Positions 42,882 through 52,022 of a DNA stretch of 64,000 bases are shown here, one piece after another. The stretch lies in NCBI RefSeq assembly GCF_003355155.1, contig NZ_CP031320.1, forward strand, positions 2,032,369-2,096,368. The letters run 5' to 3'. The stretch comes from Streptomyces armeniacus (GTDB lineage Bacteria > Actinomycetota > Actinomycetes > Streptomycetales > Streptomycetaceae). The number at the start of each line of letters is the position of its first letter. Positions within the stretch are counted from its first letter, which is position 1. The position numbers were made by a program, and so were the translations under genes. Below the pieces are notes generated by a model. The model saw nothing but the letters and a program-made list of their open reading frames with translations, had not been told where the DNA came from and searched no databases.

Positions 42882-43085
42882 ATGGCGTGGACGTGGCGGT
42901 TCGAGAAGTCCGACGGCACGGAGACGGAACCCGCCGTCCCGCCAGAGGAGTTCCCCACGCAGGGAGACGCCGAGTCGTGGATCGGCGAGGTCTGGAAGGA
43001 CCTGCTGGAGGGCGGCGCGGACCAGGTGACCCTGCTGGAGGACGGCACCCCGGTCTACGGCCCGATGAGCCTGCACGCGGAGTAG
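42882..43085 (+). CDS. Small conserved acidic protein
   Basis: A 67-residue protein (MAWTWRFEKSDGTE at the start, YGPMSLHAE at the end) with GGGAGG six bases before the ATG. It has even composition and strong codon bias, so it is coding. It is common in Streptomyces next to the cobalamin genes as far as I recall; no function is known. Divergent from the MBL-CobU gene. Confidence 0.75.
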   Translation: MAWTWRFEKSDGTETEPAVPPEEFPTQGDAESWIGEVWKDLLEGGADQVTLLEDGTPVYGPMSLHAE

Positions 43086-43438
43086 TCACCGCTGCCGCTG
43101 CCCCGCTACGGGGCGGCGGCAGCCACCCCGTACGACAGCGGGGCCCGGCGGCGCACCCCCAGCCCGTCCGGCACGGGCACGCACCCACGACCGTAAGCAC
43201 CACTTCCAGCCCGTCCGGCGCTTGAGGACGGACCGTCACCCCGTGACCGCCGCACGCGGCCCATGGCAGCGCGGCCCACCGCCCGGCGGCCACACGCCAG
43301 TTGGGCCGGCGAGAGGCCGTACGCACGCCCGCCCGGTGCGGACACCGGTGCAGACCCGGCGCGGACCGAGCGCGGGCCGGGGCGCGGACCCGGGTGCGCG
43401 CCCGCGAGTGGCGCCGGCGCGTGCCGTAATCTTCGCGC
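43086..43438. other. Gap before cobT with interspersed repeats
   Basis: No gene is supported. It holds a truncated repeat (43160-43173) and a full forward copy (43207-43231). No cobalamin aptamer was recognised on either strand. The last ~60 bp should contain the cobT promoter. Confidence 0.6.
43160..43231 (+). repeat. Interspersed repeat cluster 5
   Basis: Truncated copy AGCCCGTCCGGCAC followed 35 bp later by a full copy AGCCCGTCCGGCGCTTGAGG; no reverse partner nearby. Confidence 0.85.
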
Positions 43439-44578
43439 ATGCGTGACGGCAGCCTGAATCTGGATGACTTCGAAGACCTCATCGAGCGCCCCGACAGCGG
43501 CCTCCGCCGGGACGCCGAGGACCGGCGAGCCCGTACCGCGCTGCCGGTCAAGGCGCTCGGACGGCTCGACGAGCTCGGCGGGTGGCTCGCCGCCGCCCAG
43601 TCGTCGGTGCCGGTGCGGCCCGTCGTCAGCCCCCGTCTGGTTCTCTTCGCCGGGGACCACGGCGTGGCCGAACTGGGCGTCTCCGGCCGCGCGGCCGGTA
43701 CGGCGCGGCAGCTCGTGCAGGGCGTGCTCGACGGCGAGAGCCCCGGCGTGATCCTCGCCCGCCGGCTCGGCGTTGAGGTCCGCGTGGTCGACATGTCGGT
43801 CGACTGCGCGGAGGACGAGCTTCCGCCGGACGTCACGCGGCACCGCGTGCGCCGCTCCTCCGGGCGGCTGGACTTCGAGGACACGCTCACCGCGGAGGAG
43901 GCGGAGCAGGCGTTCCGCGCGGGGATGGCCGTCGCCGACGAGGAGGCGGACGCGGGCACCGACCTGGTGGTGCTCGGCGACCTGTCGGTCGGCGGTACGA
44001 CGGCGGCGGGCACCCTGATCGCCACCCTCTGCGGTACGGACGCCTCCGTGGTGACCGGCCGGGGCGGCGCGGGCATCGACGACCTGGCCTGGATGCGCAA
44101 GTGCGCGGCCATCCGGGACGGCCTGCGGCGTGCCCGGCCCGTACAGGGCGACCAGTTGGAGCTGCTCGCGACCGTGGGCGGGGCGGACCTCACCGCGATG
44201 ACCGGGTTCCTGCTGCAGTGCGCCGCGCGCCGTACGCCCGTGATCCTGGACGGCGTGGTCTCCGGGGCGTGCGCGCTCGTCGCGCAGCGGGTGGCGTTCC
44301 GTGCGCCCGACTGGTGGCTGGCCGGGCAGGCGAACGACGAACCGGCCCTCGGCAAGGCCCTCGACCGGATGGCGCTCGAGCCGCTGACCGAGCACGGCGT
44401 CTCGGTCGGCGGCGGCGTGGGCGCGCTGCTCGCGCTCCCGCTGGTGCAGGCGGCGGCGCAGCTCGCGGCGGAGCTCCCGGAGCTTCCGGAGCAGCAGGAC
44501 GACGCGGAGGACGGCGACGGGGACGGCGACGGGCCGTCCGGTGGCGCGGGCGCCGCCTCGGCACTCGACGCGACCTGA
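43439..44578 (+). CDS. cobT: CobT-family phosphoribosyltransferase with altered active site
   Basis: A 379-residue member of the nicotinate-nucleotide:dimethylbenzimidazole phosphoribosyltransferase family, which activates the lower ligand of cobalamin. Family blocks are clear: LVLFAGDHGVAELGVS, TGRGGAGIDDLAWMRKCAAI, VILDGVVSGACAL. Two sites differ from characterised CobT: GEMGIGNTT is here GDLSVGGTT (D181 for Glu), and the GEGSGA loop that holds the catalytic Glu is VGGGVGALLALPL (Gly at 325). The C-terminal 30 residues are acidic low complexity. It is followed by cobS after 60 bp. Confidence 0.85.
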   Translation: MRDGSLNLDDFEDLIERPDSGLRRDAEDRRARTALPVKALGRLDELGGWLAAAQSSVPVRPVVSPRLVLFAGDHGVAELGVSGRAAGTARQLVQGVLDGESPGVILARRLGVEVRVVDMSVDCAEDELPPDVTRHRVRRSSGRLDFEDTLTAEEAEQAFRAGMAVADEEADAGTDLVVLGDLSVGGTTAAGTLIATLCGTDASVVTGRGGAGIDDLAWMRKCAAIRDGLRRARPVQGDQLELLATVGGADLTAMTGFLLQCAARRTPVILDGVVSGACALVAQRVAFRAPDWWLAGQANDEPALGKALDRMALEPLTEHGVSVGGGVGALLALPLVQAAAQLAAELPELPEQQDDAEDGDGDGDGPSGGAGAASALDAT

Positions 44579-44638
44579 CGCGAAGCGGCCTCCGCCGCCG
44601 CCCTCAACGGCGGCGGAGGCCCGCTGTAGCCTCCCGTC

Positions 44639-45445
44639 ATGGACACAGCAGCCGCCCGTACCGGCCTGCGCTTCGCCTTCGGCACCCTCACCGTGCTGCC
44701 CGTACGCGTGCCCCGCTGGGACCGTACGGCCGCGCGCGGCGGCATGCTGTGCGCGCCCGTCGCCGGGGCCGTGGTGGGGCTGGCGGCGGCCGCGCTCGGC
44801 GGCGTACTGCTGCTGCTCGGGAGCGGCCCGCTGGTCGCGGCCGTCGGTACGGTCGCCGTGCCCGCCGTGCTCACCCGCGGGCTGCATCTGGACGGGCTGG
44901 CCGACGTCGCCGACGGGCTCGGCAGCGGCAAGCCCGCCGACGACGCGCTGCGGATCATGAAGCAGTCGGACATCGGGCCGTTCGGCGTGCTGACCCTCGT
45001 CCTCGTGCTGCTGGCGCAGACCGCGGCGGTGGCCGAGCTGTACGCGGAGGGCTGGGCCGTCGGCGCCACGGCCGCCGCCGTGGCCGCGCTGACCGCCCGT
45101 ACCTCGCTCACCCTCGCCTCCCGCGAGGGCGTCCCCGCGGCCCGCCCCGAAGGGCTGGGCGCGGCGGTCGCGGGCACGGTGCCCGTACGGGCGGCGTACG
45201 GTGCCGCCGCGGCGGTCGCCGTACTGGCCGCGCTGGCCGGGGCGCCGCTTGCGGGGGACGGCGCGTACGCCGGGGTGCCGGCCGCCGCGGTGGCGTACGC
45301 CGCGGCCGTCGTCCTCTCCCTCGCCTGCGGCGAACTGCTACTCCGTCACTGCCGCCGCCGCTTCGGCGGGGTGACGGGCGACGTGTACGGCGCGCTCGCC
45401 GAGACGACCGCGACCGCCGCGCTGGTGGTCCTCACCCTGGGCTGA
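44639..45445 (+). CDS. cobS: Adenosylcobinamide-GDP ribazoletransferase
   Basis: A 268-residue membrane enzyme with about six helices. The signature HLDGLADVADGLGSG and the following IMKQSDIGPFGVL are diagnostic of CobS, which joins the activated lower ligand to adenosylcobinamide-GDP as the last step of cobalamin assembly. It is downstream of cobT on the same strand. Confidence 0.95.
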   Translation: MDTAAARTGLRFAFGTLTVLPVRVPRWDRTAARGGMLCAPVAGAVVGLAAAALGGVLLLLGSGPLVAAVGTVAVPAVLTRGLHLDGLADVADGLGSGKPADDALRIMKQSDIGPFGVLTLVLVLLAQTAAVAELYAEGWAVGATAAAVAALTARTSLTLASREGVPAARPEGLGAAVAGTVPVRAAYGAAAAVAVLAALAGAPLAGDGAYAGVPAAAVAYAAAVVLSLACGELLLRHCRRRFGGVTGDVYGALAETTATAALVVLTLG

Positions 45446-45532
45446 ACCCGGGCCGGACACCGGCCGGAAGTCCGGGCCGGACTCGGGACCGAACACCGGC
45501 CGGACTCGGGGCCGGACACCGGGCCGGGCCGC
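45446..45532 (+). repeat. Degenerate GGCCGGAC-type short repeats after cobS
   Basis: The first ~85 bp after the cobS stop consist of imperfect repeats built from GGGCCGGAC and CACCGGCCGGA. No regular period is kept, unlike the array at 58066. Confidence 0.6.
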
Positions 45533-45726
45533 CGGATTCGCGGCGTGCCCGCCGTACGCGGGCCCGAGCGGGCCCGTCGGCCGCGCCCCCGCGCGCGTCG
45601 CGCGCCCGGACCGTACAGGCGTAGGGTCGCCGAAAACGCGGGCTCAGGCGGGCATACGATGCCCGAAGTGTCCCAGCCGCGGGCACCACCCGGCGGCTCC
45701 CAAGACGAAAGCAGGTCCCTGCAACC

Positions 45727-47337
45727 GTGTCTCCTCTGACTCTCAGCACTTCGTCCGCCGCGACGCTGCGCGCGGACGCCGTCGTCGTCGGCGTCGCCAA
45801 GGGCGCCAAGGGACCCGAGCTCGCGCCGGGCGGCGAGAGCGTGGACAAGGCGTACGGCGGGAAGCTGACCCGCATCCTGGACAGCCTCGGCGCGAAGGGC
45901 GGCGAGGGCGAGGTCACGAAGCTGCCGGCGCCGGCCGACGGGCTGACGGCGCCGGTCGTGGTCGCGGTCGGGCTGGGCGACGCCCCGGCGAAGAAGGGCG
46001 ACGCGTACGAGCCGGAGGCGCTGCGCCGCGCCGCCGGTGCCGCGGCCCGCGCGCTGGCCGGGAGCAAGAAGGGCGCGTTCGCGCTGCCGCTCGTGGACGA
46101 GCAGGCCGTGGCGGCGGTCGCGGAGGGCGCGCTGTTCGGCGCGTACGCCTTCACCGCGTACCGCGGCTCCGACAACGGCGGCAACGGCGGCAACGGCGGC
46201 AAGGACGCGAAGGCCGACAAGACCGGCAAGGCTGCCAAGCCCGGCAAGTCCGCGAAGGCCGACGACAAGCAGAACGGCGAGCCGCTCGCCGAGGTCGTCC
46301 TCGTCGGGGCCAAGCCGCGCGACAAGGCGCACAAGGCGGCGACCGAGCGCGCCCAGGTGCTGGCCGCCGAGGTGCACCGGGCGCGCGACCTGGTCAACAC
46401 CCCCTCCAACGACCTGAATCCGGCCGCCTTCGCCGCCGAGGTGCAGACCGCGGCCAAGGAGCACAAGCTCAAGGTCGAGGTGCTGGACGAGAAGGCGCTC
46501 GCCAAGGGCGGCTACGGCGGCATCCTCGGCGTCGGCCAGGGCTCGGACTCCCCGCCGCGGCTGGTCCGGATCGCGTACACGCACCCGAAGGCGAAGAAGT
46601 CGCTGTCGTACGTCGGCAAGGGCATCACGTACGACTCCGGCGGCATCTCGCTCAAGCCCGCGGGCCACAACGAGACGATGAAGTGCGACATGAGCGGCGC
46701 CGCCGCCGTCTTCGGCGCCGTCGTGGCCGCGGCGCGGCTGGGCCTCCAGGTCAACGTCACCGGCTGGCTGGCGCTCGCCGAGAACATGCCGTCGGGTACG
46801 GCCACCCGCCCCGGCGACGTGCTGACGATGTACAGCGGCAAGACCGTCGAGGTGCTGAACACCGACGCCGAGGGCCGTCTCGTGCTGGCCGACGCGCTGG
46901 CGCGGGCCTGCGAGGAGTCGCCGGACGCGCTCGTGGACGTGGCCACGCTCACCGGCGCCATGGTGGTCGCGCTCGGCCACCGCACGTTCGGGATCATGGC
47001 GAACGACGAGGCGTTCCGCACCAGCCTGCACGAGATCGCCGGCGAGGCCGGTGAGGACGCCTGGCCGATGCCCGCGCCCGAGCACCTGCGCAAGACCATC
47101 GACTCGCCGGTCGCCGACCTGGCCAACATCGGCGACCGGATGGGCGGCGGGCTCCTGGCGGGCGTGTTCCTGGAGGAGTTCGTCGCCGACGGCACGACCT
47201 GGGCGCACCTGGACATCGCGGGCCCTGCCTTCAACGAGTCCGGCGCGTACGGCTACACCCCCAAGGGCGGCACCGGCGTCGCCGTACGCACGCTGCTGGC
47301 GCTGGCGGAGCGTACGGCCGCGGGCGACCTGGGCTGA
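45727..47337 (+). CDS. pepA: Leucyl aminopeptidase (M17)
   Basis: A 536-residue cytosolic aminopeptidase with two metal ions. The M17 signature NTDAEGRLVLADAL and the upstream VGKGITYDSGGISLKPAG (Lys and Asp ligands) are intact. The junction between the N-terminal and catalytic domains (about 155-185) is a Gly/Asn/Lys-rich linker longer than in E. coli PepA. GTG start. It is followed by a terminator hairpin. Confidence 0.95.
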   Translation: MSPLTLSTSSAATLRADAVVVGVAKGAKGPELAPGGESVDKAYGGKLTRILDSLGAKGGEGEVTKLPAPADGLTAPVVVAVGLGDAPAKKGDAYEPEALRRAAGAAARALAGSKKGAFALPLVDEQAVAAVAEGALFGAYAFTAYRGSDNGGNGGNGGKDAKADKTGKAAKPGKSAKADDKQNGEPLAEVVLVGAKPRDKAHKAATERAQVLAAEVHRARDLVNTPSNDLNPAAFAAEVQTAAKEHKLKVEVLDEKALAKGGYGGILGVGQGSDSPPRLVRIAYTHPKAKKSLSYVGKGITYDSGGISLKPAGHNETMKCDMSGAAAVFGAVVAAARLGLQVNVTGWLALAENMPSGTATRPGDVLTMYSGKTVEVLNTDAEGRLVLADALARACEESPDALVDVATLTGAMVVALGHRTFGIMANDEAFRTSLHEIAGEAGEDAWPMPAPEHLRKTIDSPVADLANIGDRMGGGLLAGVFLEEFVADGTTWAHLDIAGPAFNESGAYGYTPKGGTGVAVRTLLALAERTAAGDLG

Positions 47338-47407
47338 CACCCGGCACCGTACGGGGGTCCCGCGGGCCCGTCCCATACCCCCGACCTGCGCACGAGCCCC
47401 GCACCGC

Positions 47408-47440
47408 ACGGCCCCGATCGCTCACGGCGAACGGGGCCGT
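47408..47440 (+). terminator. Stem-loop after pepA
   Basis: ACGGCCCCG and CGGGGCCGT pair perfectly around a loop that has an inner TCGC/GCGA pairing. It is 70 bp after the pepA stop. Confidence 0.6.
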
Positions 47441-47626
47441 CGGCGTCCGTACCGGACCCGAGTCCCGTCTTCCGGCAACAAGTGCGAAGATGGATCCTCG
47501 GCAGGACAGGGCCCCAGCGGCTTCCAACAGAAGACGAGTCCAGGGCCGAACACAAATGCGGCCGCACATACAGCCGCCCGGCCGGTGAGGACCGGCCCCG
47601 GCGCACCCATGCATGGAGGACGTGAC

Positions 47627-49015
47627 GTGGCGAACGACGCCAGCACCGTTTTCGACCTAGTGATCCTCGGAGGCGGTAGCGGCGGCTATGCCGCTGCCCT
47701 GCGCGCCGCACAGCTGGGTCTGGATGTCGCGCTGATCGAGAAGAACAAGCTCGGCGGCACCTGTCTGCACAACGGCTGCATTCCCACCAAGGCGCTGCTG
47801 CACGCCGGCGAGATCGCCGACCAGGCGCGCGAGAGCGCCGAGTTCGGCGTGAAGGCCAGCTACGACGGCATCGACATGGCCGGCGTGCACAAGTACAAGG
47901 ACGGCGTGGTCGCGGGCCTGTACAAGGGCCTGCAGGGCCTGGTCGCCAGCCGCAAGGTGACGTACGTGGAGGGTGAGGGCCGGCTCTCCTCCCCCACCTC
48001 CGTCGACGTCAACGGCCAGACGTACAACGGCCGCCACATCCTGCTCGCGACCGGCTCCGTGCCGAAGTCGCTGCCGGGTCTGGAGATCGACGGCGACCGG
48101 ATCATCTCCTCCGACCACGCCCTCGTCATGGACCGCGTGCCGCAGTCCGCGATCATCCTGGGCGGCGGCGTCATCGGCGTCGAGTTCGCGTCCGCCTGGA
48201 AGTCCTTCGGCACGGACGTCACGATCGTCGAGGGCCTGCCGCACCTGGTGCCCGCCGAGGACGAGAACAGCTCCAAGCTGCTCGAGCGCGCCTTCCGCAA
48301 GCGCGGCATCGCCTTCTCGCTGGGCTCCTTCTTCGAGAAGGCCGAGTACACCGACAGCGGTGTCAAGGTCACGCTCGCCAACGGCAAGACGTACGAGGCC
48401 GAGGTGCTGCTCGTCGCCATCGGCCGCGGCCCGGTCTCGCAGGGGCTGGGGTACGAGGAGGCCGGGGTCGCCATGGACCGCGGCTTCGTGCTCGCCGACG
48501 AGTACTGCCGTACGAACGTGGCGACCGTCTCGGCCGTCGGCGACCTCATCCCCACCCTCCAGCTCGCGCACGTCGGCTTCGCCGAGGGCATCCTGGTGGC
48601 CGAGCGGCTGGCCGGGCTGAACCCGGTGCCGGTCGACTACGACGGCGTGCCGCGCGTGACGTACTGCCACCCCGAGGTCGCCTCGGTCGGCGTCACGGAG
48701 GAGAAGGCCAAGGAGGTCTACGGCGCGGACAAGGTCGTGACGCTCAAGTACAACCTCGGCGGCAACGGCCGGAGCAGGATTCTGAAGACCCAGGGCGAGA
48801 TCAAGCTCGTCCAGGTACGCGATGGCGCCGTGGTCGGCGTCCACATGGTCGGTGACCGGATCGGCGAGCAGGTGGGCGAGGCCCAGCTGATCTACAACTG
48901 GGAGGCGCTGCCGGCCGAGGTCGCGCAGCTCATCCACGCTCACCCGACGCAGAACGAGGCACTCGGCGAGGCCCACCTGGCGCTCGCGGGGAAGCCGCTG
49001 CACTCGCACGACTGA
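47627..49015 (+). CDS. lpdA: Dihydrolipoyl dehydrogenase (E3)
   Basis: A 462-residue flavoprotein from the GTG at 47627 (GGAGGA seven bases upstream). FAD site ILGGGSGGYAAALRAAQLG, redox disulfide in GGTCLHNGCIPTKAL, NAD site ILGGGVIGVEFAS, and the C-terminal HAHPTQNEALGEA with the active-site His. It reoxidises the lipoyl groups of the E2 encoded 60 bp downstream, for pyruvate and 2-oxoglutarate dehydrogenase complexes. Confidence 0.97.
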   Translation: MANDASTVFDLVILGGGSGGYAAALRAAQLGLDVALIEKNKLGGTCLHNGCIPTKALLHAGEIADQARESAEFGVKASYDGIDMAGVHKYKDGVVAGLYKGLQGLVASRKVTYVEGEGRLSSPTSVDVNGQTYNGRHILLATGSVPKSLPGLEIDGDRIISSDHALVMDRVPQSAIILGGGVIGVEFASAWKSFGTDVTIVEGLPHLVPAEDENSSKLLERAFRKRGIAFSLGSFFEKAEYTDSGVKVTLANGKTYEAEVLLVAIGRGPVSQGLGYEEAGVAMDRGFVLADEYCRTNVATVSAVGDLIPTLQLAHVGFAEGILVAERLAGLNPVPVDYDGVPRVTYCHPEVASVGVTEEKAKEVYGADKVVTLKYNLGGNGRSRILKTQGEIKLVQVRDGAVVGVHMVGDRIGEQVGEAQLIYNWEALPAEVAQLIHAHPTQNEALGEAHLALAGKPLHSHD

Positions 49016-49075
49016 CGCACCCGGGCGCGACACCACCACGAACATCCGTACTTTCCGTAAGGAGCAACCGAAACC

Positions 49076-50881
49076 ATGGCGGTTTCCGTAACCCTGCCGG
49101 CGCTCGGCGAGAGCGTCACCGAGGGCACCGTCACCCGCTGGCTGAAAGCCGAGGGTGAGCAAGTCGAGGCCGACGAGCCGCTGCTCGAGGTCTCGACCGA
49201 CAAGGTCGACACCGAGATCCCCGCCCCCGCGGCGGGCACACTGGCCTCCATCAAGGTGGCCGAGGACGAGACGGTGGAGGTCGGCGCCGAGCTGGCCGTC
49301 ATCGATGATGGGGCATCCCCGCCGCAGGCAGGGGACGGGTCCGGCGCAGAGTCGGAGGCGGCCCAGCAGCCCGAGCCCACCCCCGCTGCGCAGGCCGAGC
49401 AGCCGGCGGCGCAGCCGCAGGCCGCACCGGAGCAGCCCGCACCGGAGCAGCCCGCACCGGCCGCCGCCCCGGCGGGCGGTTCCGCCGAGGGCACGGACGT
49501 CGTCCTGCCCGCGCTGGGCGAGTCCGTCACCGAGGGCACCGTCACGCGCTGGCTGAAGCAGGTCGGTGAGTCCGTCGAGACGGACGAGCCGCTGCTCGAG
49601 GTCTCGACCGACAAGGTCGACACCGAGATCCCGGCTCCCGCGGCGGGCACGCTGCTCGAGATCGTGGTGGGCGAGGACGAGACGGCCGAGGTCGGCGCCA
49701 AGCTGGCCGTCATCGGCTCCGGGGCGGCTGCCGCCGCGCCCGCCGAGGCACCGGCGCAGCCCGCGCCCGCCCCGGCGCAGCCGGAGCCCGCTCCGGCGCC
49801 CGCCCAGCAGGCGCCGCCACAGGCCGCACCGGCCCAGGCACCGGCACCGGCTCCCGCCCCGGCGGCTCAGCCGCAGCCCGCCGCTCCGGCTCAGGCCCCG
49901 GCGCCCGCGCAGGCGCCCGCCCCGGCGGCGCCCGCGCCGTCCGCGGCCGAGAACGAGGGCGCGTACGTCACCCCGCTCGTCCGCAAGCTGGCGGCCGAGC
50001 ACGGCGTCAACCTCGCGAGCGTCAAGGGCACCGGCGTGGGCGGCCGTATCCGCAAGCAGGACGTCACGGCCGCGGCCGAGGCGGCCCGGCAGGCGGCGCA
50101 GCAAGCACCCCAGGCTGCCGCGCCGAAGGCCGCGGCGGCTCCGCTGGAGCCGTCGCCGCTGCGCGGCCAGACGGTGAAGCTGCCGCGGGTCCGCAAGCTC
50201 ATCGGCGACAACATGATGAAGGCCCTGCACGGGCAGGCGCAGCTGTCGAGCATGGTCGAGGTGGACGTCACCAAGATCATGAAGCTGCGGGCGCGCGCGA
50301 AGGACTCCTTCGCGCAGCGCGAGGGCGTCAAGCTCTCGCCGATGCCGTTCTTCGTCAAGGCCGCCGTGCAGGCGCTCAAGGGGCACGCGGGCATCAACGC
50401 GCGCCTCAACGAGGACGAGGGCACCATCACCTACTTCGACGCCGAGAACGTCGGTATCGCGGTGGACTCCGAGAAGGGCCTGATGACCCCGGTCATCAAG
50501 GCCGCCGGTGACCTCAACATCGCGGGCATCGCCCGCAAGACCGCCGAGCTGGCGGGCAACGTACGGGCGAACAAGATCAGCCCGGACGACCTGGCCGGCG
50601 CGACGTTCACGATCAGCAACACCGGTTCGCGCGGCGCGCTGTTCGACACGATCATCGTGCCCCCGAACCAGGCGGCGATCCTCGGCGTCGGCGCCACCGT
50701 CAAGCGCCCGGTGGTCCTCGACCACCCCGACCTGGGCGAGACGATCGCGGTACGCCACATGACGTACCTGACGCTCTCCTACGACCACCGCCTGGTGGAC
50801 GGCGCCGACGCCGCCCGCTACCTGACGGCGGTCAAGGAGATCCTCGAGGCAGGCGAGTTCGAGGTCGAGCTCGGCCTCTGA
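49076..50881 (+). CDS. sucB: 2-oxoacid dehydrogenase E2, dihydrolipoamide acyltransferase
   Basis: A 601-residue E2 with two lipoyl domains (about 1-76, K43 in [11 protein letters not shown]; about 140-216, the same motif), Ala/Pro linkers, a subunit-binding domain (about 300-335, [16 protein letters not shown] and GRIRKQDV) and the catalytic domain (about 360-601, [16 protein letters not shown]). The name sucB is the usual one, but in actinobacteria this E2 (DlaT in M. tuberculosis) serves pyruvate dehydrogenase, with AceE as E1; aceE lies 1.1 kb downstream. An extra PP/GDG insertion follows lipoyl domain 1. Confidence 0.95.
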   Translation: MAVSVTLPALGESVTEGTVTRWLKAEGEQVEADEPLLEVSTDKVDTEIPAPAAGTLASIKVAEDETVEVGAELAVIDDGASPPQAGDGSGAESEAAQQPEPTPAAQAEQPAAQPQAAPEQPAPEQPAPAAAPAGGSAEGTDVVLPALGESVTEGTVTRWLKQVGESVETDEPLLEVSTDKVDTEIPAPAAGTLLEIVVGEDETAEVGAKLAVIGSGAAAAAPAEAPAQPAPAPAQPEPAPAPAQQAPPQAAPAQAPAPAPAPAAQPQPAAPAQAPAPAQAPAPAAPAPSAAENEGAYVTPLVRKLAAEHGVNLASVKGTGVGGRIRKQDVTAAAEAARQAAQQAPQAAAPKAAAAPLEPSPLRGQTVKLPRVRKLIGDNMMKALHGQAQLSSMVEVDVTKIMKLRARAKDSFAQREGVKLSPMPFFVKAAVQALKGHAGINARLNEDEGTITYFDAENVGIAVDSEKGLMTPVIKAAGDLNIAGIARKTAELAGNVRANKISPDDLAGATFTISNTGSRGALFDTIIVPPNQAAILGVGATVKRPVVLDHPDLGETIAVRHMTYLTLSYDHRLVDGADAARYLTAVKEILEAGEFEVELGL

Positions 50882-50912
50882 CCCACTGCCTCCGACCGCA
50901 CCGCGGCACGTA

Positions 50913-50950
50913 CGGCGGCCCCGCCCGGAGTTCTCCGGGCGGGGCCGCCG
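50913..50950 (+). terminator. Strong stem-loop after sucB
   Basis: A perfect 17-bp stem (CGGCGGCCCCGCCCGGA and its complement) with a four-base loop starts 32 bp after the stop codon. Confidence 0.85.
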
Positions 50951-51047
50951 CCGTGTCGGGGCGGTGTGACCTCCGCCCCTGCCCAGTACACGGGGCCGGG
51001 GCGGAGCCGTAAGGTCGAGGCACCAGCCGCCCTTGGAGGAGCACATC

Positions 51048-51671
51048 ATGGCCCCGCCCGTCGTCCACTCGCTGCGTGAGCAGATCCGGGAGCACATTGT
51101 GGAGGGCATCGTCAGCGGGCGCTGGAAGCCGGGCGAACGCATCGTGGAACGCCGGATCGCCGTGGAGCTGCAGGTCAGCCAGACGCCCGTGCGGGAGGCC
51201 CTGCGCGAGCTGGAGGCGCTGCGGCTGATCGAGTCCGCGCCCAACAAGGGCGTACGCGTACGCGAACTCACCGCCGCCGACCTGGAGGAGATCTACCCGG
51301 TGCGCGCGGGCCTGGAGCAGATCGCCGCCGAGCTGGCCGCGCCCCGGCTCAGCGAGGACGCCTCCCGGCTGGAACCGCACGTGGCGGCGTTGTACGAGGC
51401 GGACCGCAGCGGGGACGGCGAGGCACAGGTCCGGCACACGGTGGCCTTCCACCGCGAACTGGTCCGGGCCGCAGGCAACAGTGTGCTGCTGCACACCTGG
51501 GAGTCGCTGGGCATCGAGGTGTGGACGGCGCTGTCGATCCGCTGGCTGGGCACGGTGCAGGAGTCGTACGCGGAGGAGCACGAGGCGGTACTGGAGGCGT
51601 TCCGCAGACGGGACCCGCGCATCGGCGACCTGGTCAAGTCCCACGTCCTGGGCTGCGCCCCCCGCGCCTAG
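51048..51671 (+). CDS. GntR-family transcriptional regulator (FCD type)
   Basis: A 207-residue regulator. The N-terminal winged helix shows LREQIREHIVEGIVSGRWKP and VSQTPVREALRELEALRLIE; the rest (about 75-200) is an all-helical FCD ligand domain with metal-site residues including H in VAFHRELVRAAGN. The ATG at 51048 follows GGAGGA by seven bases. It lies upstream of aceE, whose promoter carries a palindrome in its spacer, so it is a candidate PdhR-like regulator of the pyruvate dehydrogenase genes. The ligand (pyruvate or lactate) is a guess. Confidence 0.88.
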   Translation: MAPPVVHSLREQIREHIVEGIVSGRWKPGERIVERRIAVELQVSQTPVREALRELEALRLIESAPNKGVRVRELTAADLEEIYPVRAGLEQIAAELAAPRLSEDASRLEPHVAALYEADRSGDGEAQVRHTVAFHRELVRAAGNSVLLHTWESLGIEVWTALSIRWLGTVQESYAEEHEAVLEAFRRRDPRIGDLVKSHVLGCAPRA

Positions 51672-51682
51672 CCGCCGCACCC

Positions 51683-51718
51683 AAGCCCGTCCGGCGATTG
51701 AGGACGGCCCTCAGCCAC
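51683..51718 (+). repeat. Interspersed repeat copy 6 (single)
   Basis: A full forward copy with the GGCCCTCAGCCAC extension, 12 bp after the GntR stop codon. Confidence 0.88.
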
Positions 51719-51850
51719 AGAGCAGCGGTCAGCCGGGCACCGGGCCCGCAGGGGGCGCCGCGCAGGCCGCCGGCCCTGCACCGCTGTGGCCCCACACCAC
51801 CGTGGCCATGCACCGTCGCGGCGGAAAGAGAAGCAGGCACCACGTGCCCC

Positions 51851-51916
51851 ATTCCATGGCACGGAATGCCAATTTCGCCGGATGCTTTGATCGATCATCG
51901 ATCGCAGGCGTACAGT
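51851..51916 (+). promoter_or_regulatory. aceE promoter with palindromic operators
   Basis: TTGATC (51887-51892) and TACAGT (51911-51916) with 18 bp between them make a good housekeeping-type promoter. The spacer contains the perfect palindrome GATCGATCATCGATC (51889-51903), overlapped by TGATCGATCA. A second inverted repeat, ATTCC-N7-GGAAT, is at 51851-51867. Binding at the spacer would block RNA polymerase. The adjacent GntR regulator is the obvious candidate. Confidence 0.55.
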
Positions 51917-52022
51917 CCACTTGCTGGGGCGTAACCCCTGTCCTGCCTGCCAACGGGACCCACCGGTTCTCACACCACACAGCGCCCAGCTCAGCTGTCC
52001 GCCCGTCCGGAAGGTGGCCACC

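Noticed and set aside
42798..43438. Cobalamin riboswitch near the cob genes
   Set aside because: Searched both strands for the conserved B12-box-like block and found none.
47051..47626. An N-terminal extension of lpdA by about 190 codons
   Set aside because: It overlaps pepA out of frame; the GTG at 47627 has a clear GGAGGA site and gives a normal-length enzyme.
47657..51271. A 1204-codon open frame on the minus strand opposite lpdA and sucB
   Set aside because: Its translation is low complexity and matches no family, while the plus strand encodes two clearly conserved enzymes. Long antisense frames are normal at this GC content.
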